Positions 17,815-26,743 of a DNA stretch of 64,000 nt are shown here, piece by piece (position 1 is the stretch's first letter; the number at the start of each line of letters is the position of its first letter). The notes under the pieces were generated by a model. The model saw only the letters and a program-made list of their open reading frames with translations, was not told where the DNA came from and searched no databases. The stretch spans positions 1,593,501 to 1,657,500 of the forward strand of contig NZ_CP087588.1 in assembly GCF_020985305.1 (NCBI RefSeq). The letters are read 5' to 3'. Source of the DNA: Croceicoccus sp. Ery15 (GTDB lineage Bacteria; Pseudomonadota; Alphaproteobacteria; Sphingomonadales; Sphingomonadaceae). A program made the translations under genes and the position numbers.

Positions 17815-20379
17815 ATGTCCGAATTACGCACCACCTGCGCCTATTGCGGTGTCGGCTGCGGCATTGCCGCGCGCGTCACCGGCCCGCGCAGCATCGAGGT
17901 GAAGGGCGATCCCGACCACCCCGCCAACCATGGCCGCCTGTGTTCCAAGGGCACATGGCTGAGCGAAACCGTCGGGCTGGAGGGCCGGCTGCTGTACCCG
18001 ATGATCGGCGATGCGCGAGCCGATTGGGACGACGCGCTCGACCTTGTGGCGCAGAAGATGCGCGACACGATCGCCGAACATGGCCCCGACAGCGTGGCAT
18101 TCTACGTGTCGGGCCAGCTGCTGACAGAGGATTACTACGTCGCCAACAAGCTGCTGAAGGGCTTTGTCGGGACGGCGAATATCGACACCAATTCACGGCT
18201 GTGCATGGCAAGCGCCGTCGCCGCGCATAACCGCGCCTTTGGCGAGGATGTGGTGCCGTGCAGCTATACCGATCTTGAACAGGCCGATCTGGTCCTGTTG
18301 GTCGGTTCGAACACCGCATGGTGCCATCCCGTCATCTGGCAGCGGATCGAAAAGGCGCGGGAAGAGCGTGGCACAACGCTGGTGGTGATCGATCCGCGCC
18401 GCACCGAAACCGCCGAGCGGGCCGATCTGCACGTTGCGGTCGCGCCCGATGGCGATGTCGCGCTGTTCAATGCGCTGCTGGCCGCGATGCGGACACGCGG
18501 GGCGCTGGACGAAGCCTATATGGCCGAACATTGCGTCAGGCCCGACGGTTACATCGATGCGCTGAAAACGCAGGCACACGGAATCGACGACGCCTGTTTC
18601 GCGCAGCTTTGCGATCTGGTCGCCGCCCATCCGCGCATGGTGACCCTGTTCAGCCAGGGCGCGAACCAGTCCGTCTGCGGGACGGACAAGGGCAATGCGA
18701 TCATCAACCTGCATCTGGCGACGGGCCGGATCAATTGCGCGGGCAGCGGGCCGTTCAGCATGACGGGCCAGCCCAATGCGATGGGCGGGCGCGAAGTGGG
18801 CGGGCTTGCCAATATGCTGGCCTGCCATCTGGGGTTCGACGCGGACGAGCGGGCATCGGTCGCCGCGTTCTGGAACGCGCCGAACCTGTGCACCGGACCG
18901 GGCCAAAAGGCGGTGGAGATGTTTCGCGCCGTGCATGACGGCCGCATCAAATTCCTGTGGGTGATGGGCACCAATCCCGCCGTTTCCATGCCTGACGCGG
19001 GCTTTGTGCGCGAGGCGCTGTCACGGTGCGAAACGCTGGTCGTGTCCGAAGTGATGGCCGAAACCGATACCGCCCAATTCGCCCATATCCGCCTGCCCGC
19101 CATGGGCTGGGGCGAGAAGGACGGCACGGTTACCAATTCCGAACGCCGCATCAGCCGCCAGCGCCCGATCCTGCCCCCGCCGGGCGAAGCGCGGGCCGAT
19201 TGGCGGATCATAAGCGACGTTGCGCAGCGGCTGGGCCATGGCGCGGCCTTTGCCTTTGACCATCCGGCTGATATCTTTGCCGAATATGCGGCAATGACGC
19301 GGTTGAGCAAGAAGCACGGCAGGCTGCTCGACCTGACGCGTTGGGCCGGTTGCAGCCGCGCGGATTACGATGCGATGGAACCTTTCCGCTGGGGCGGCGA
19401 GCATCCGACGGCGGCGCGTTTTGCCCATGCCGATAGCAGGGCGCGCATCGTCGCGGTTCACACCCCCGCCCAGCCCCCCGTCGATCCCGATTTCCCTTTG
19501 CGGCTGAACACCGGACGCTATCGCGATCAGTGGCACACGATGACGCGCACGGGTCTAAGCCCGAAACTGTCGATCCACCGCCGCGAACCATTGGTCGAAA
19601 TCGCGCCGCAGGACGCGCAGGCATACGGGCTGACCGATGGCGGTTTCGCGCGGGTTTCGACGCCATGGGGTCACGCCGCCTTTCGCGTGGCGGTGACGGA
19701 CGGGCAGCGCAAGGGCGAGATTTTTGTGCCGATGCACTGGACCGACCTGACCGGCAGCGGGCGGACGGGCATGCTGGTTCATCCGGCGGTCGATCCGGTG
19801 TCGGGCCAGCCGGGGTTCAAGAATGTCGCGGCCCGCATCGCCCCCGTTACCCCCGACTGGCGCGGCTTTCTGGTCACGCGCGATGCCGTGCGCCCCGACA
19901 GCCTGTTCTGGGCTTTGGCCCGCGTCGAAGGGGGCTGGCTGACCGAGCTGGCGGGCATGGGCGCGGTCGATATCGATGCGCTGCTGCCCGGTGGCATCCG
20001 GTCGGAAGTTGCGGACAAGGCCCATGGCATGACCCGCATCGTCGTACGCGGCGATGATGGCGTTCTGGCTGCGGTGCTCTACCTCACCCGCAGCGGCACA
20101 CTGCCCGACCGCGACTGGATCGCGCGCCAGTTCGTAAGCGAGGATGCCAGCGCCATCGAATTGCTGGCGGGCCGCCCGGCGCAGCCCGCGCCCGATCGCG
20201 GGAAACTGGTGTGCCTGTGCCTTGACGTTGGCGAAACCACGGTGCGCGATGCCATCCGGCAGGGGTGCTGCAAGCTGAACGAGATTGCCGACAAGACCGG
20301 CGCGGGCAGCAATTGCGGATCGTGCCGCCCGCTGATCGCCCGCATGGTGGAGGAAGAAGCCGCAGCCAGCACCGCCTGA
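17815..20379 (+). CDS. nasA: assimilatory nitrate reductase catalytic subunit
   Basis: The 854-aa cytoplasmic molybdoenzyme reduces nitrate to nitrite. The N-terminal CAYCGVGC motif with a further Cys in RLCSKG binds a [4Fe-4S] cluster. The molybdopterin oxidoreductase domain follows (residues about 60-560), then a molydopterin dinucleotide-binding domain (LNTGRYRDQWHTMTRTGLSPKL) and a C-terminal BFD-like [2Fe-2S] domain (CLCLDVGETTVRDAIRQGCC, then CGSC). The ATG at 17815 lies just before the Fe-S motif; any upstream extension would run through the leader terminator. Regulation by NasT antitermination is expected. Confidence 0.93.
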   Translation: MSELRTTCAYCGVGCGIAARVTGPRSIEVKGDPDHPANHGRLCSKGTWLSETVGLEGRLLYPMIGDARADWDDALDLVAQKMRDTIAEHGPDSVAFYVSGQLLTEDYYVANKLLKGFVGTANIDTNSRLCMASAVAAHNRAFGEDVVPCSYTDLEQADLVLLVGSNTAWCHPVIWQRIEKAREERGTTLVVIDPRRTETAERADLHVAVAPDGDVALFNALLAAMRTRGALDEAYMAEHCVRPDGYIDALKTQAHGIDDACFAQLCDLVAAHPRMVTLFSQGANQSVCGTDKGNAIINLHLATGRINCAGSGPFSMTGQPNAMGGREVGGLANMLACHLGFDADERASVAAFWNAPNLCTGPGQKAVEMFRAVHDGRIKFLWVMGTNPAVSMPDAGFVREALSRCETLVVSEVMAETDTAQFAHIRLPAMGWGEKDGTVTNSERRISRQRPILPPPGEARADWRIISDVAQRLGHGAAFAFDHPADIFAEYAAMTRLSKKHGRLLDLTRWAGCSRADYDAMEPFRWGGEHPTAARFAHADSRARIVAVHTPAQPPVDPDFPLRLNTGRYRDQWHTMTRTGLSPKLSIHRREPLVEIAPQDAQAYGLTDGGFARVSTPWGHAAFRVAVTDGQRKGEIFVPMHWTDLTGSGRTGMLVHPAVDPVSGQPGFKNVAARIAPVTPDWRGFLVTRDAVRPDSLFWALARVEGGWLTELAGMGAVDIDALLPGGIRSEVADKAHGMTRIVVRGDDGVLAAVLYLTRSGTLPDRDWIARQFVSEDASAIELLAGRPAQPAPDRGKLVCLCLDVGETTVRDAIRQGCCKLNEIADKTGAGSNCGSCRPLIARMVEEEAAASTA

Positions 20380-20679
20380 CCCGAAATCCCCGCAATTACC
20401 GGCGCTTGCGCCCGCCGTCCTTTTTGCATTGCAGCAAAAGCCGAATCGCGGTAATAATAATGCATTGATGACAGGCGATCCGGTCATTCCGGGCCGTCCT
20501 CCGCGCCGAGGCGGAAATGTCATCATCCAGATCCAATCTGTAAACAGCAGCAATGGCGCTGCGCGGTCGATCAACCGGACATCCGGCTGATCGGGGAACG
20601 CGGTCGGCCAATGCTTCCTTCCGTGTTCCTGCTTCCCAGCAACCCGCAGCCTGACCGCTGCCGAACACGGAGAGCCGAC
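20380..20679 (+). promoter_or_regulatory. nirB upstream region with start-proximal hairpin
   Basis: This 300-base stretch has no convincing gene. It holds a stem-loop near 20568-20592 (GATCA/TGATC enclosing CCGG/CCGG). A perfect 9-bp inverted repeat TCCGTGTTC (20620-20628) and GAACACGGA (20663-20671) runs into the ribosome-binding site GGAGAG just before the nirB ATG. The second hairpin could limit ribosome access. I see no NasT-type A/G hexaloop pair with a T-run terminator here. Confidence 0.4.
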
Positions 20680-23154
20680 ATGGCAACCGAAAAACTGGTA
20701 ATCGTCGGAAACGGCATGGCCCCGGGCCGCATGCTCGAACATCTCTTCGAGCAGGCGCCGGGTCGCTATGACGTCACCATCTTCAACGCCGAACCGCGCG
20801 TGAATTACGACCGCATCATGCTGTCGCCGGTTCTGTCGGGCGAGAAATCGTTCGACGAGATCGTCATCCATGACGACGCGTGGTACGAAACCCACGGCGT
20901 CACGCTGCATCGCGGCGCGCGGGTCACCGAAATCGACCGCGCTGCAAAGACGGTGACTTCGGCCAATGGCATCACGGCGGAATATGACCGGCTGGTCATC
21001 GCCACCGGTTCCAACCCCTTCATCATCCCCGTCCCCGGCCATGATCTAAAGGGCGTCATGGCCTATCGCGATCTGGACGATGTCGAGGCAATGCTGGCAG
21101 CCACCAAAAAGCGCAGCGGCCGCGCCGTCGTCATCGGCGGAGGATTGCTGGGCCTTGAAGCTGCCGCCGGACTGAAGATGCGGGGCATGAAGGTGACCGT
21201 GCTGCACCTGATGCCCACATTGATGGAGCGCCAGCTGGACCAATCCGCCGGATTCCTGCTGCAGGAAGACCTGCGCGCCCGCGGCATTGGCGTATTATGC
21301 CAGGCGAATACGAAAAAGATCCATGGCGACGACTGCGTCACCGGCGTCGAGCTGGAAGACGGCACGCTGATCGATACCGACATCGTCGTCATGGCTGTCG
21401 GCATCCGGCCCAGCACCTCGCTGGCGCAACAAGCGGGTCTTGAAGTCAATCGCGGCATCGTCTGCGACGCGCAGCTGACCACCAGCGATCCCGCCATCAG
21501 CGCCATCGGCGAATGCGTCGAGGTCGATGGGCGCGTCTATGGCCTTGTCGCGCCGCTATACACCATGGCGAAGATTCTGGCGGCAAGGCTCGCCGATGCG
21601 CCGATCGACGATTACGTCCATGCCGAAACCCCGACCAAGCTGAAGGTCACCGGTGTGAACCTCTATTCCGTGGGCGATTTCGCGGAAGGCGACGACCGCG
21701 AGGAAGTGGTCCTGCGCGATGCCGCGCGCGGCACATACAAGCGGGTTCTGATCAAGGAAGACCGCGTGATCGGCGCGGTGCTCTATGGCGATGTGGCCGA
21801 TGGCGGATGGTACAACGAACTGCTGCGCAAGGGCGAGGATGTCCGCGACATTCGCGAGACGCTGATCTTCGGACAGGCGTTCCAGAACGCGGGAAATTCT
21901 GACCCCCTTGCAGCGGTCGCCAACCTTGCGGACGACGCGGAGATCTGCGGCTGCAACGGTATCTGCAAGGGGGCTATCACCGGTGCGATCAAGGACAAGG
22001 GGCTGACCACGCTGGATGAGGTGCGCGCCCATACCAAGGCTAGCGCCTCCTGCGGCACCTGCACCAATCTGGTCGAAAGCCTGATGGCGCTGACCCTTGG
22101 CGACGGTTTCGACGCCTCGGCCCCCAAGCCGATGTGCGGCTGCACCCACCTTCCCCATGGCGACGTGCGCCGCCTTATCAAGGCAAATGGGCTCAAGAGC
22201 ATTCCCGCCGTGATGCAGGAACTGGAATGGACGACCAGCGGCGGGTGCGCCAAGTGCCGTCCGGCGCTCAACTATTATTTGCTGGCCGACTGGCCCGGCG
22301 AATATGTCGACGACAACCAGAGCCGTTTTATCAATGAACGCGTCCACGCCAATATCCAGAAGGACGGCACCTATTCGGTAATCCCGCGCATGTGGGGCGG
22401 CATGACCAATTCCGACGAATTGCGCGCCATCGCCGATGTGGTCGACAAGTTCGACATCCCTACCGTCCACGTAACGGGCGGCCAGCGCATCGACCTGCTG
22501 GGCGTGAAGAAGGAAGACCTGCCCGGCGTCTGGGCCGACCTGAACAAGGCGGGCATGGTTTCGGGCCACGCCTATGGCAAATCGCTGCGCACGGTGAAAA
22601 CGTGCGTCGGCACGAACTGGTGCCGCATGGGCACGCAGGATTCGACCGGCCTTGGCGTCGCGCTGGAAAAATTCCTCTGGGGTTCGTGGACGCCGCACAA
22701 GGTGAAGCTGGCCGTATCGGGCTGCCCCCGCAATTGCGCCGAGGCGACCTGCAAGGACATCGGCGTGGTCTGCGTCGATAGCGGCTATGAACTGCATTAC
22801 GCGGGCGCGGCGGGCATCCATATTCAGGGTACCACCAAGCTGGCCACGCTGGAAAGCGAGGAGGAGGTGATGGAAGTCACCGCCGCCATGATGCAGATGT
22901 ACCGCGAGCAGGGCTTTTACCTCGAACGCATCTATAAATGGGCCGACCGCGTCGGGCACGACACGATCCGCGAGCAGATCCTCGACAATCCGGAAACCCG
23001 CCGCGCCTATTACGATCGCTTCGTATTCTCGCAGCAATTCGCGCAGACCGATCCGTGGTCCGAACGCGTGTCGGGCAAGGACAAGCACGAGTTCAAGCCG
23101 ATGGCGGACCTGTCGTCGCCCGGACTTTCCACCAGCATGGAGCCTGCCGAATGA
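20680..23154 (+). CDS. nirB: NAD(P)H-dependent nitrite reductase large subunit
   Basis: The 824-aa cytoplasmic enzyme reduces nitrite to ammonium. In order it has a flavin/NAD(P)H-binding oxidoreductase domain (residues 1-300, GNGMAPGRMLEHL, VVIGGGLLGLEAAAGL), two BFD-like [2Fe-2S] segments (CGCNGICKGA...CGTC and CGCTHLPHGD...CAKC) and the siroheme/[4Fe-4S] domain. The cluster-siroheme ligands are visible as C-x5-C (CVGTNWC) and C-x3-C (CPRNC). The ATG at 20680 is chosen because GGAGAG precedes it and the flavoprotein fold begins there. Its stop overlaps nirD by four bases. Confidence 0.94.
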   Translation: MATEKLVIVGNGMAPGRMLEHLFEQAPGRYDVTIFNAEPRVNYDRIMLSPVLSGEKSFDEIVIHDDAWYETHGVTLHRGARVTEIDRAAKTVTSANGITAEYDRLVIATGSNPFIIPVPGHDLKGVMAYRDLDDVEAMLAATKKRSGRAVVIGGGLLGLEAAAGLKMRGMKVTVLHLMPTLMERQLDQSAGFLLQEDLRARGIGVLCQANTKKIHGDDCVTGVELEDGTLIDTDIVVMAVGIRPSTSLAQQAGLEVNRGIVCDAQLTTSDPAISAIGECVEVDGRVYGLVAPLYTMAKILAARLADAPIDDYVHAETPTKLKVTGVNLYSVGDFAEGDDREEVVLRDAARGTYKRVLIKEDRVIGAVLYGDVADGGWYNELLRKGEDVRDIRETLIFGQAFQNAGNSDPLAAVANLADDAEICGCNGICKGAITGAIKDKGLTTLDEVRAHTKASASCGTCTNLVESLMALTLGDGFDASAPKPMCGCTHLPHGDVRRLIKANGLKSIPAVMQELEWTTSGGCAKCRPALNYYLLADWPGEYVDDNQSRFINERVHANIQKDGTYSVIPRMWGGMTNSDELRAIADVVDKFDIPTVHVTGGQRIDLLGVKKEDLPGVWADLNKAGMVSGHAYGKSLRTVKTCVGTNWCRMGTQDSTGLGVALEKFLWGSWTPHKVKLAVSGCPRNCAEATCKDIGVVCVDSGYELHYAGAAGIHIQGTTKLATLESEEEVMEVTAAMMQMYREQGFYLERIYKWADRVGHDTIREQILDNPETRRAYYDRFVFSQQFAQTDPWSERVSGKDKHEFKPMADLSSPGLSTSMEPAE

Positions 23155-23498
23155 ACGCCGTCATGAAAGTCGCATCCGATGCCGCGCGCTGGGTCCGCGT
23201 CGGCACGGTGGATGACATTCCGCGCCAAGGTGCGCGCTGCGTGAAGACCGATGGCACCACCATCGCGGTCTTTCGGACCCAGGATGACCGCATCTTCGCA
23301 ATGGAGGACAAATGCCCCCACCGCGACGGACCGCTCAGCCAAGGCATCGTCCACGGCAACTGCGTCACCTGTCCGCTGCACAGCTGGGTGCTCAGCCTTG
23401 AAACCGGGCTCGCGCAGGGGGCCGACGAAGGCAGCGTGCCGGTGTTCCCCGTCCGGCTGGAGGGGCGCGACATCCATTTGCAGGTCGGTGAGGCATGA
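23151..23498 (+). CDS. nirD: nitrite reductase small subunit NirD (Rieske type)
   Basis: The 115-aa protein is a Rieske-fold subunit that partners NirB. The cluster ligands are intact (CPHRDGPL and CPLHSW), unlike some enterobacterial NirD proteins in which they are lost. So this one may bind a [2Fe-2S] cluster. It overlaps nirB by ATGA at its start and overlaps cobA by ATGA at its end, showing tight translational coupling. Confidence 0.92.
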   Translation: MNAVMKVASDAARWVRVGTVDDIPRQGARCVKTDGTTIAVFRTQDDRIFAMEDKCPHRDGPLSQGIVHGNCVTCPLHSWVLSLETGLAQGADEGSVPVFPVRLEGRDIHLQVGEA

Positions 23499-24310
23499 CC
23501 GCGGTCATGAGAGGAAGCGAGCTGATCGCGCCAGGCGAAGTCTGGCTGGTGGGCGCAGGCCCCGGCGATCCCGACCTGCTGACGCGCAAGGCGGAGCGGC
23601 TTTTGAATGCATGCGACATCGTGTTCTATGACGCGCTGGTCGGCACGGGCGTGCTGGACCTGATCCCCGACCATGTCGAACGCGTCCCCGTCGGCAAACG
23701 GTCGGGCCGCCATTCGAAAGACCAGCGCACGATCGACGAGATGCTGGTCGGTGCCGCGCTGGAAGGCAGGCGCGTGGTGCGGCTGAAGGGCGGCGATCCG
23801 GCGATCTTTGCCCGCGCGGCAGAAGAAATCGCGGCGCTGCGGGCCGTGGGCGCAAAGGTGCGCGTGTGCCCCGGCATTACCGCTGCCAGCGCGGTCGCCG
23901 CATCGGCGGGTCTGTCGCTGTCGCTGCGCGGCACGGCGCGGCGGGTGCAATTCGTCACCGCGCACAGCCGCAATGGTCAGGCGCTCGACCTTGACTGGCA
24001 GGCGCTGGCCGATCCCGCGTCGACGCTGGCGGTCTATATGGGCAGGGAGGCCGCGCCGGAGCTGAGCGCAAGGCTGATCGCGGCGGGGCTGGCCGGTTCG
24101 ACCCCCGCGCTGATCGCCTGCGATGCATCGCTGCCCGCCGAACAGCAATTGCACACAAGGCTGGACCTGCTACCTTTGGTGGCGCGAGGTTTCGCAGCGG
24201 ACCGGCCCACGCTGATCCTGATCGGAGAGGCCGTGGCGCAGGCCGCGCCTGACCTATCTGCGCATCTCGCTGCCGTCGGCGCCGTCGGAGAGTTCGCTAT
24301 AGAAGGATAG
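23495..24310 (+). CDS. cobA: uroporphyrinogen-III C-methyltransferase (siroheme synthesis)
   Basis: The 271-aa enzyme methylates uroporphyrinogen III to precorrin-2, the first step toward siroheme needed by NirB. Family motifs are clear: VWLVGAGPGDPDLLTRKA near the N-terminus, VVRLKGGDPAIFARAAEE and VCPGITAASAVAASAGL. The ferrochelatase/dehydrogenase part found in CysG is absent, so another gene must complete siroheme. The ATGA overlap with nirD puts it in the nitrite reductase operon. Confidence 0.9.
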   Translation: MTAVMRGSELIAPGEVWLVGAGPGDPDLLTRKAERLLNACDIVFYDALVGTGVLDLIPDHVERVPVGKRSGRHSKDQRTIDEMLVGAALEGRRVVRLKGGDPAIFARAAEEIAALRAVGAKVRVCPGITAASAVAASAGLSLSLRGTARRVQFVTAHSRNGQALDLDWQALADPASTLAVYMGREAAPELSARLIAAGLAGSTPALIACDASLPAEQQLHTRLDLLPLVARGFAADRPTLILIGEAVAQAAPDLSAHLAAVGAVGEFAIEG

Positions 24311-24335
24311 CAGGGGTTTTGCAGGATAGATCGCC

Positions 24336-24845
24336 ATGACCGTGCTGGGTGCGATCATCGGCGGCGGAAAGTCGCGCCGCTTCGGATCGGACAAGGCTGC
24401 CGCGCTGGTCGATGGCGTGCCGCTGATCGATCACGTCCACGCAGCGCTGCGCCCACAAACCGCCGATATCGTCATTTGCGGACGCGAATGGCGGGCCTGG
24501 ACCAGCCTGCCCGATATGCCGCAGCCCGATCTGGGCCCGCTGGGCGGCCTGAACGCCGCGTTGGCCCATGCCAAGGCCCATGGATTCGATGCGGTGCTGA
24601 CCGTACCGGTCGACACAATGCCCCTCCCCGCCGATCTTTGCGCCAGACTCGATCCCGGCCCATCATTCATTGCCGATCAGTGGCTGATCGGCCTGTGGCC
24701 GGTGACCCTGGCGTCCGCGCTCAACAGGCATATCAAAGCCGGGCACCGCTCGGTCCGGTCCTGGATAGACGCCAGTGGCGCGCGGGCGGTGGACGGCAAC
24801 GGGCTGGGCCTGCGGAACGTGAACCGGAAATCGGATCTCCGCTGA
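24336..24845 (+). CDS. mobA: molybdenum cofactor guanylyltransferase MobA
   Basis: The 169-aa protein has the nucleotidyltransferase start GAIIGGGKSRRFGSDKAAALVDGVPLIDH and PDLGPLGGLNAALAHA. It attaches GMP to molybdopterin to give the bis-MGD cofactor of NasA. It is somewhat shorter than E. coli MobA. It lies 25 bases after cobA and completes the cofactor supply for the nitrate island. It is the last core gene before the integrated island. Confidence 0.88.
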   Translation: MTVLGAIIGGGKSRRFGSDKAAALVDGVPLIDHVHAALRPQTADIVICGREWRAWTSLPDMPQPDLGPLGGLNAALAHAKAHGFDAVLTVPVDTMPLPADLCARLDPGPSFIADQWLIGLWPVTLASALNRHIKAGHRSVRSWIDASGARAVDGNGLGLRNVNRKSDLR

Positions 24846-24984
24846 CAAGTTCTACTTAATGCCACTTGCTGTCGAAATTTTCCGCAGAGCTTAGTCTTGG
24901 CTTGTTTTTTCGCAGATTGTTGGCTTGTGGGCGGCCACGGTGGCGCCGGTGCATGAGGTTGGTGTTTTGAGGTGTTTTATGGTG

Positions 24985-25030
24985 TTGGTTGCGGGGGTTG
25001 GATTTGAACCAACGACCTTCAGGTTATGAG
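24985..25030 (-). repeat. attL: displaced 3' part of tRNA-fMet
   Basis: These 46 bases equal 62109-62154 inside the tRNA-fMet gene except for one base (G at 24996, A at 62120). Identity stops abruptly in the anticodon loop. Joining this fragment to the 5' half of the tRNA at 62110-62186 restores a tRNA with a better acceptor pair (G-C in place of G-U). This fits an attB that was split when the island integrated. Confidence 0.85.
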
Positions 25031-25143
25031 ATTTAAGAACTGCAAAATTCTCAACAACCTCCAACAATCAACAGTATATATTTCAATAGTTTATGAAATT
25101 TCAGTTACTGCGGCTTGTTGTGATTTATGGGCAATTTTTGGGG

Positions 25144-25169
25144 CTTACTGTGCCAAAATTGTGCCAAAT
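25144..25169 (+). repeat. 26-bp arm-type repeat, left copy
   Basis: An exact 26-base direct repeat, also at 62039-62064. It contains TGTGCCAA twice, and another TGTGCCAA lies at 62024. It lies about 115 bases inside attL. Such repeats flanking the core are what one expects for integrase arm-binding sites, as in lambda-type integration. Confidence 0.65.
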
Positions 25170-25240
25170 TTTCTTTGCGCCGCACCCCATAAGCAGTTAG
25201 AATATATCATAAATTTTAACTGACTGGAAAATATACGTAA

Positions 25241-26362
25241 ATGGCGACCATTCAAAAGAGAGATGGCAAGAACGGGCAAACTTACCGCGTGATGATCCGA
25301 ATGCACGGATATCCGCCAGTTCAGCGTACTTTTAAGCGGCTCACAGATGCAAAGGCGTGGGCTCAGGAGACTGAACTCAGCATGCGCCGTGGTGACATTC
25401 GGTCAACCGCCAGTGAAGCGAAGAAGCGCACTCTCAGTGATGTGATCGAAAAATACAAAGAGGACATCCTCCCCCATAAAGCCGTATCAAGCCAACGAGT
25501 GGAAACCACCTACCTGAACCACTGGGAGCGAGAGCTCGGCGAGTATGCGCTCTCCTTCCTGACCCATGAGATCATCAGCAAAAAGATTGCCCAGCTGACA
25601 CACGCGGGCGATCAGCGCGCACAGCTTGAGGAAGGTGAAAAGCCGACGAAACCGAAGTCGCGCAAGACGGTGAAGCACTACCGCGACAATCTGGAGATAC
25701 TGCTCAAGTTCGCCCAGAAGTGGGGATGGATCGGTTCAGCCAATCCGATGGAGGGTGTGAACAGGATTACGAAGGCGACCAAGGAGCGTGTTCGCTTCCT
25801 CGATGAAGACGAGCGCAAGGCCGTTTTGGCGGCGTGTAAGGCCAGCCCGAACAAGCAGCTCTTCGCAGTCGTCGTGTTTGCACTCTCGACAGGCGCTCGG
25901 AAGAACGAAATTTTGAAATTGACGCTCCGCGATCTCGATCTTGAGCGCCAGGTAGCGGTTCTGCGGGAAACCAAGAACCGCGAGACCCGCAAGGTGCCTA
26001 TTGTGAGCTTTCTCAAGGGGGTTCTGGAAGAGCACCTAGAGTGGCGCGAAAAGTATCTCGCGAAGCGCGAGATCAAGTCGGATTACCTTTTCCCGCGCAG
26101 CGACGGGAAAGGCCCGATTGATATTCGAAAAGCATGGGAGAACGCGCGTGAAAAAGCGGGCATCATTGACTTCCGCTTTCACGACCTACGCCACAGTGCC
26201 GCAAGCTACCTTGCGATGAACGGCGCAAGCCAGTTGGAGATTGCCGAGGTGCTAGGACACAAAACGCTTCAGATGGTGAAGCGATACTCGCACCTATCGG
26301 AAGACCACACTCGCGATGTGGTTGAAAAGATGAACGACAAAATCTTCGATATGGCTGACTGA
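25241..26362 (+). CDS. tyrosine recombinase, island integrase
   Basis: The 373-aa protein has an N-terminal AP2-like arm-binding region (QTYRVMIRMHGYPPVQRTFKR), a SAM-like core-binding domain (about 65-165) and the catalytic domain. Catalytic residues are Arg220 (STGARKNE), His314 and Arg317 (HDLRH), His340 (LGHKT) and Tyr349 (KRYSHLS). It sits at the left end next to attL, pointing inward, so it is the likely enzyme for insertion and excision at the tRNA. Confidence 0.93.
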   Translation: MATIQKRDGKNGQTYRVMIRMHGYPPVQRTFKRLTDAKAWAQETELSMRRGDIRSTASEAKKRTLSDVIEKYKEDILPHKAVSSQRVETTYLNHWERELGEYALSFLTHEIISKKIAQLTHAGDQRAQLEEGEKPTKPKSRKTVKHYRDNLEILLKFAQKWGWIGSANPMEGVNRITKATKERVRFLDEDERKAVLAACKASPNKQLFAVVVFALSTGARKNEILKLTLRDLDLERQVAVLRETKNRETRKVPIVSFLKGVLEEHLEWREKYLAKREIKSDYLFPRSDGKGPIDIRKAWENAREKAGIIDFRFHDLRHSAASYLAMNGASQLEIAEVLGHKTLQMVKRYSHLSEDHTRDVVEKMNDKIFDMAD

Positions 26363-26450
26363 ACGGCCTCGCGGCGTCCTTCATTGTCTGTTTAGCCGCC
26401 GTCGGTTATGCTGCCATCAGTCCGATTTTTCTTTTCTCGGCTTTTTCTAT

Positions 26451-26687
26451 ATGCCCATGGAGGAATGGCCGGTGGACTATACCGACCTTCGGACAGTGAA
26501 GCAGCTCGCCCAAGAGGCGCCGTTTGTGACCGAGAATACGCTCAGGTGGTGGATTTACCATGCGAACCGCAACGGTTTTGACACCGTTCTGATCAAAATC
26601 GGAGGCCGTGTTTACATCGATAAGCACGCGTTCAACAAATGGCTTGAAGGCCAACGCTTGGCTGCCCCTGACAGCGAAGCTGCCTAG
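26451..26687 (+). CDS. small helix-turn-helix protein, Xis/AlpA-like (left copy)
   Basis: The 78-aa protein contains a winged-helix style segment (NTLRWWIYHANRNGF, then IGGRVYIDKHAFNKWLEGQ). It is probably an excisionase or regulator of the integrase beside it. A clear paralogue lies at 61221-61469 at the other end of the island. The start may be at 26451 or the ATG at 26457. A terminator follows. Confidence 0.7.
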   Translation: MPMEEWPVDYTDLRTVKQLAQEAPFVTENTLRWWIYHANRNGFDTVLIKIGGRVYIDKHAFNKWLEGQRLAAPDSEAA

Positions 26688-26712
26688 CGAACAGTCCAAT
26701 TTTTTTGGACGG

Positions 26713-26743
26713 GAGCCCCGCCAGAGATGGCGGGGCTCTTTTT
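26713..26743 (+). terminator. rho-independent terminator after the Xis-like gene
   Basis: A 10-bp perfect stem (GAGCCCCGCC and its complement) with loop AGAGAT is followed by five Ts on the plus strand. It slightly overlaps the 3' end of the convergent metallopeptidase gene. Confidence 0.85.

Larger units (their letters stand above)
24846..25240. other. gene-free junction between chromosome and island, left end
   Basis: No gene is visible in these 395 bases. They hold the original chromosomal DNA downstream of the tRNA (to about 24985), the displaced tRNA 3' fragment (attL), then AT-rich island DNA with TGTGCCAA repeats that probably bind the integrase, and the promoter region of the integrase gene. 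Confidence 0.7.

Noticed and set aside
25026..25223. A 65-codon reading frame starting in attL
   Set aside because: It begins inside the displaced tRNA fragment and runs through the arm repeats; AT-rich and without a ribosome site.
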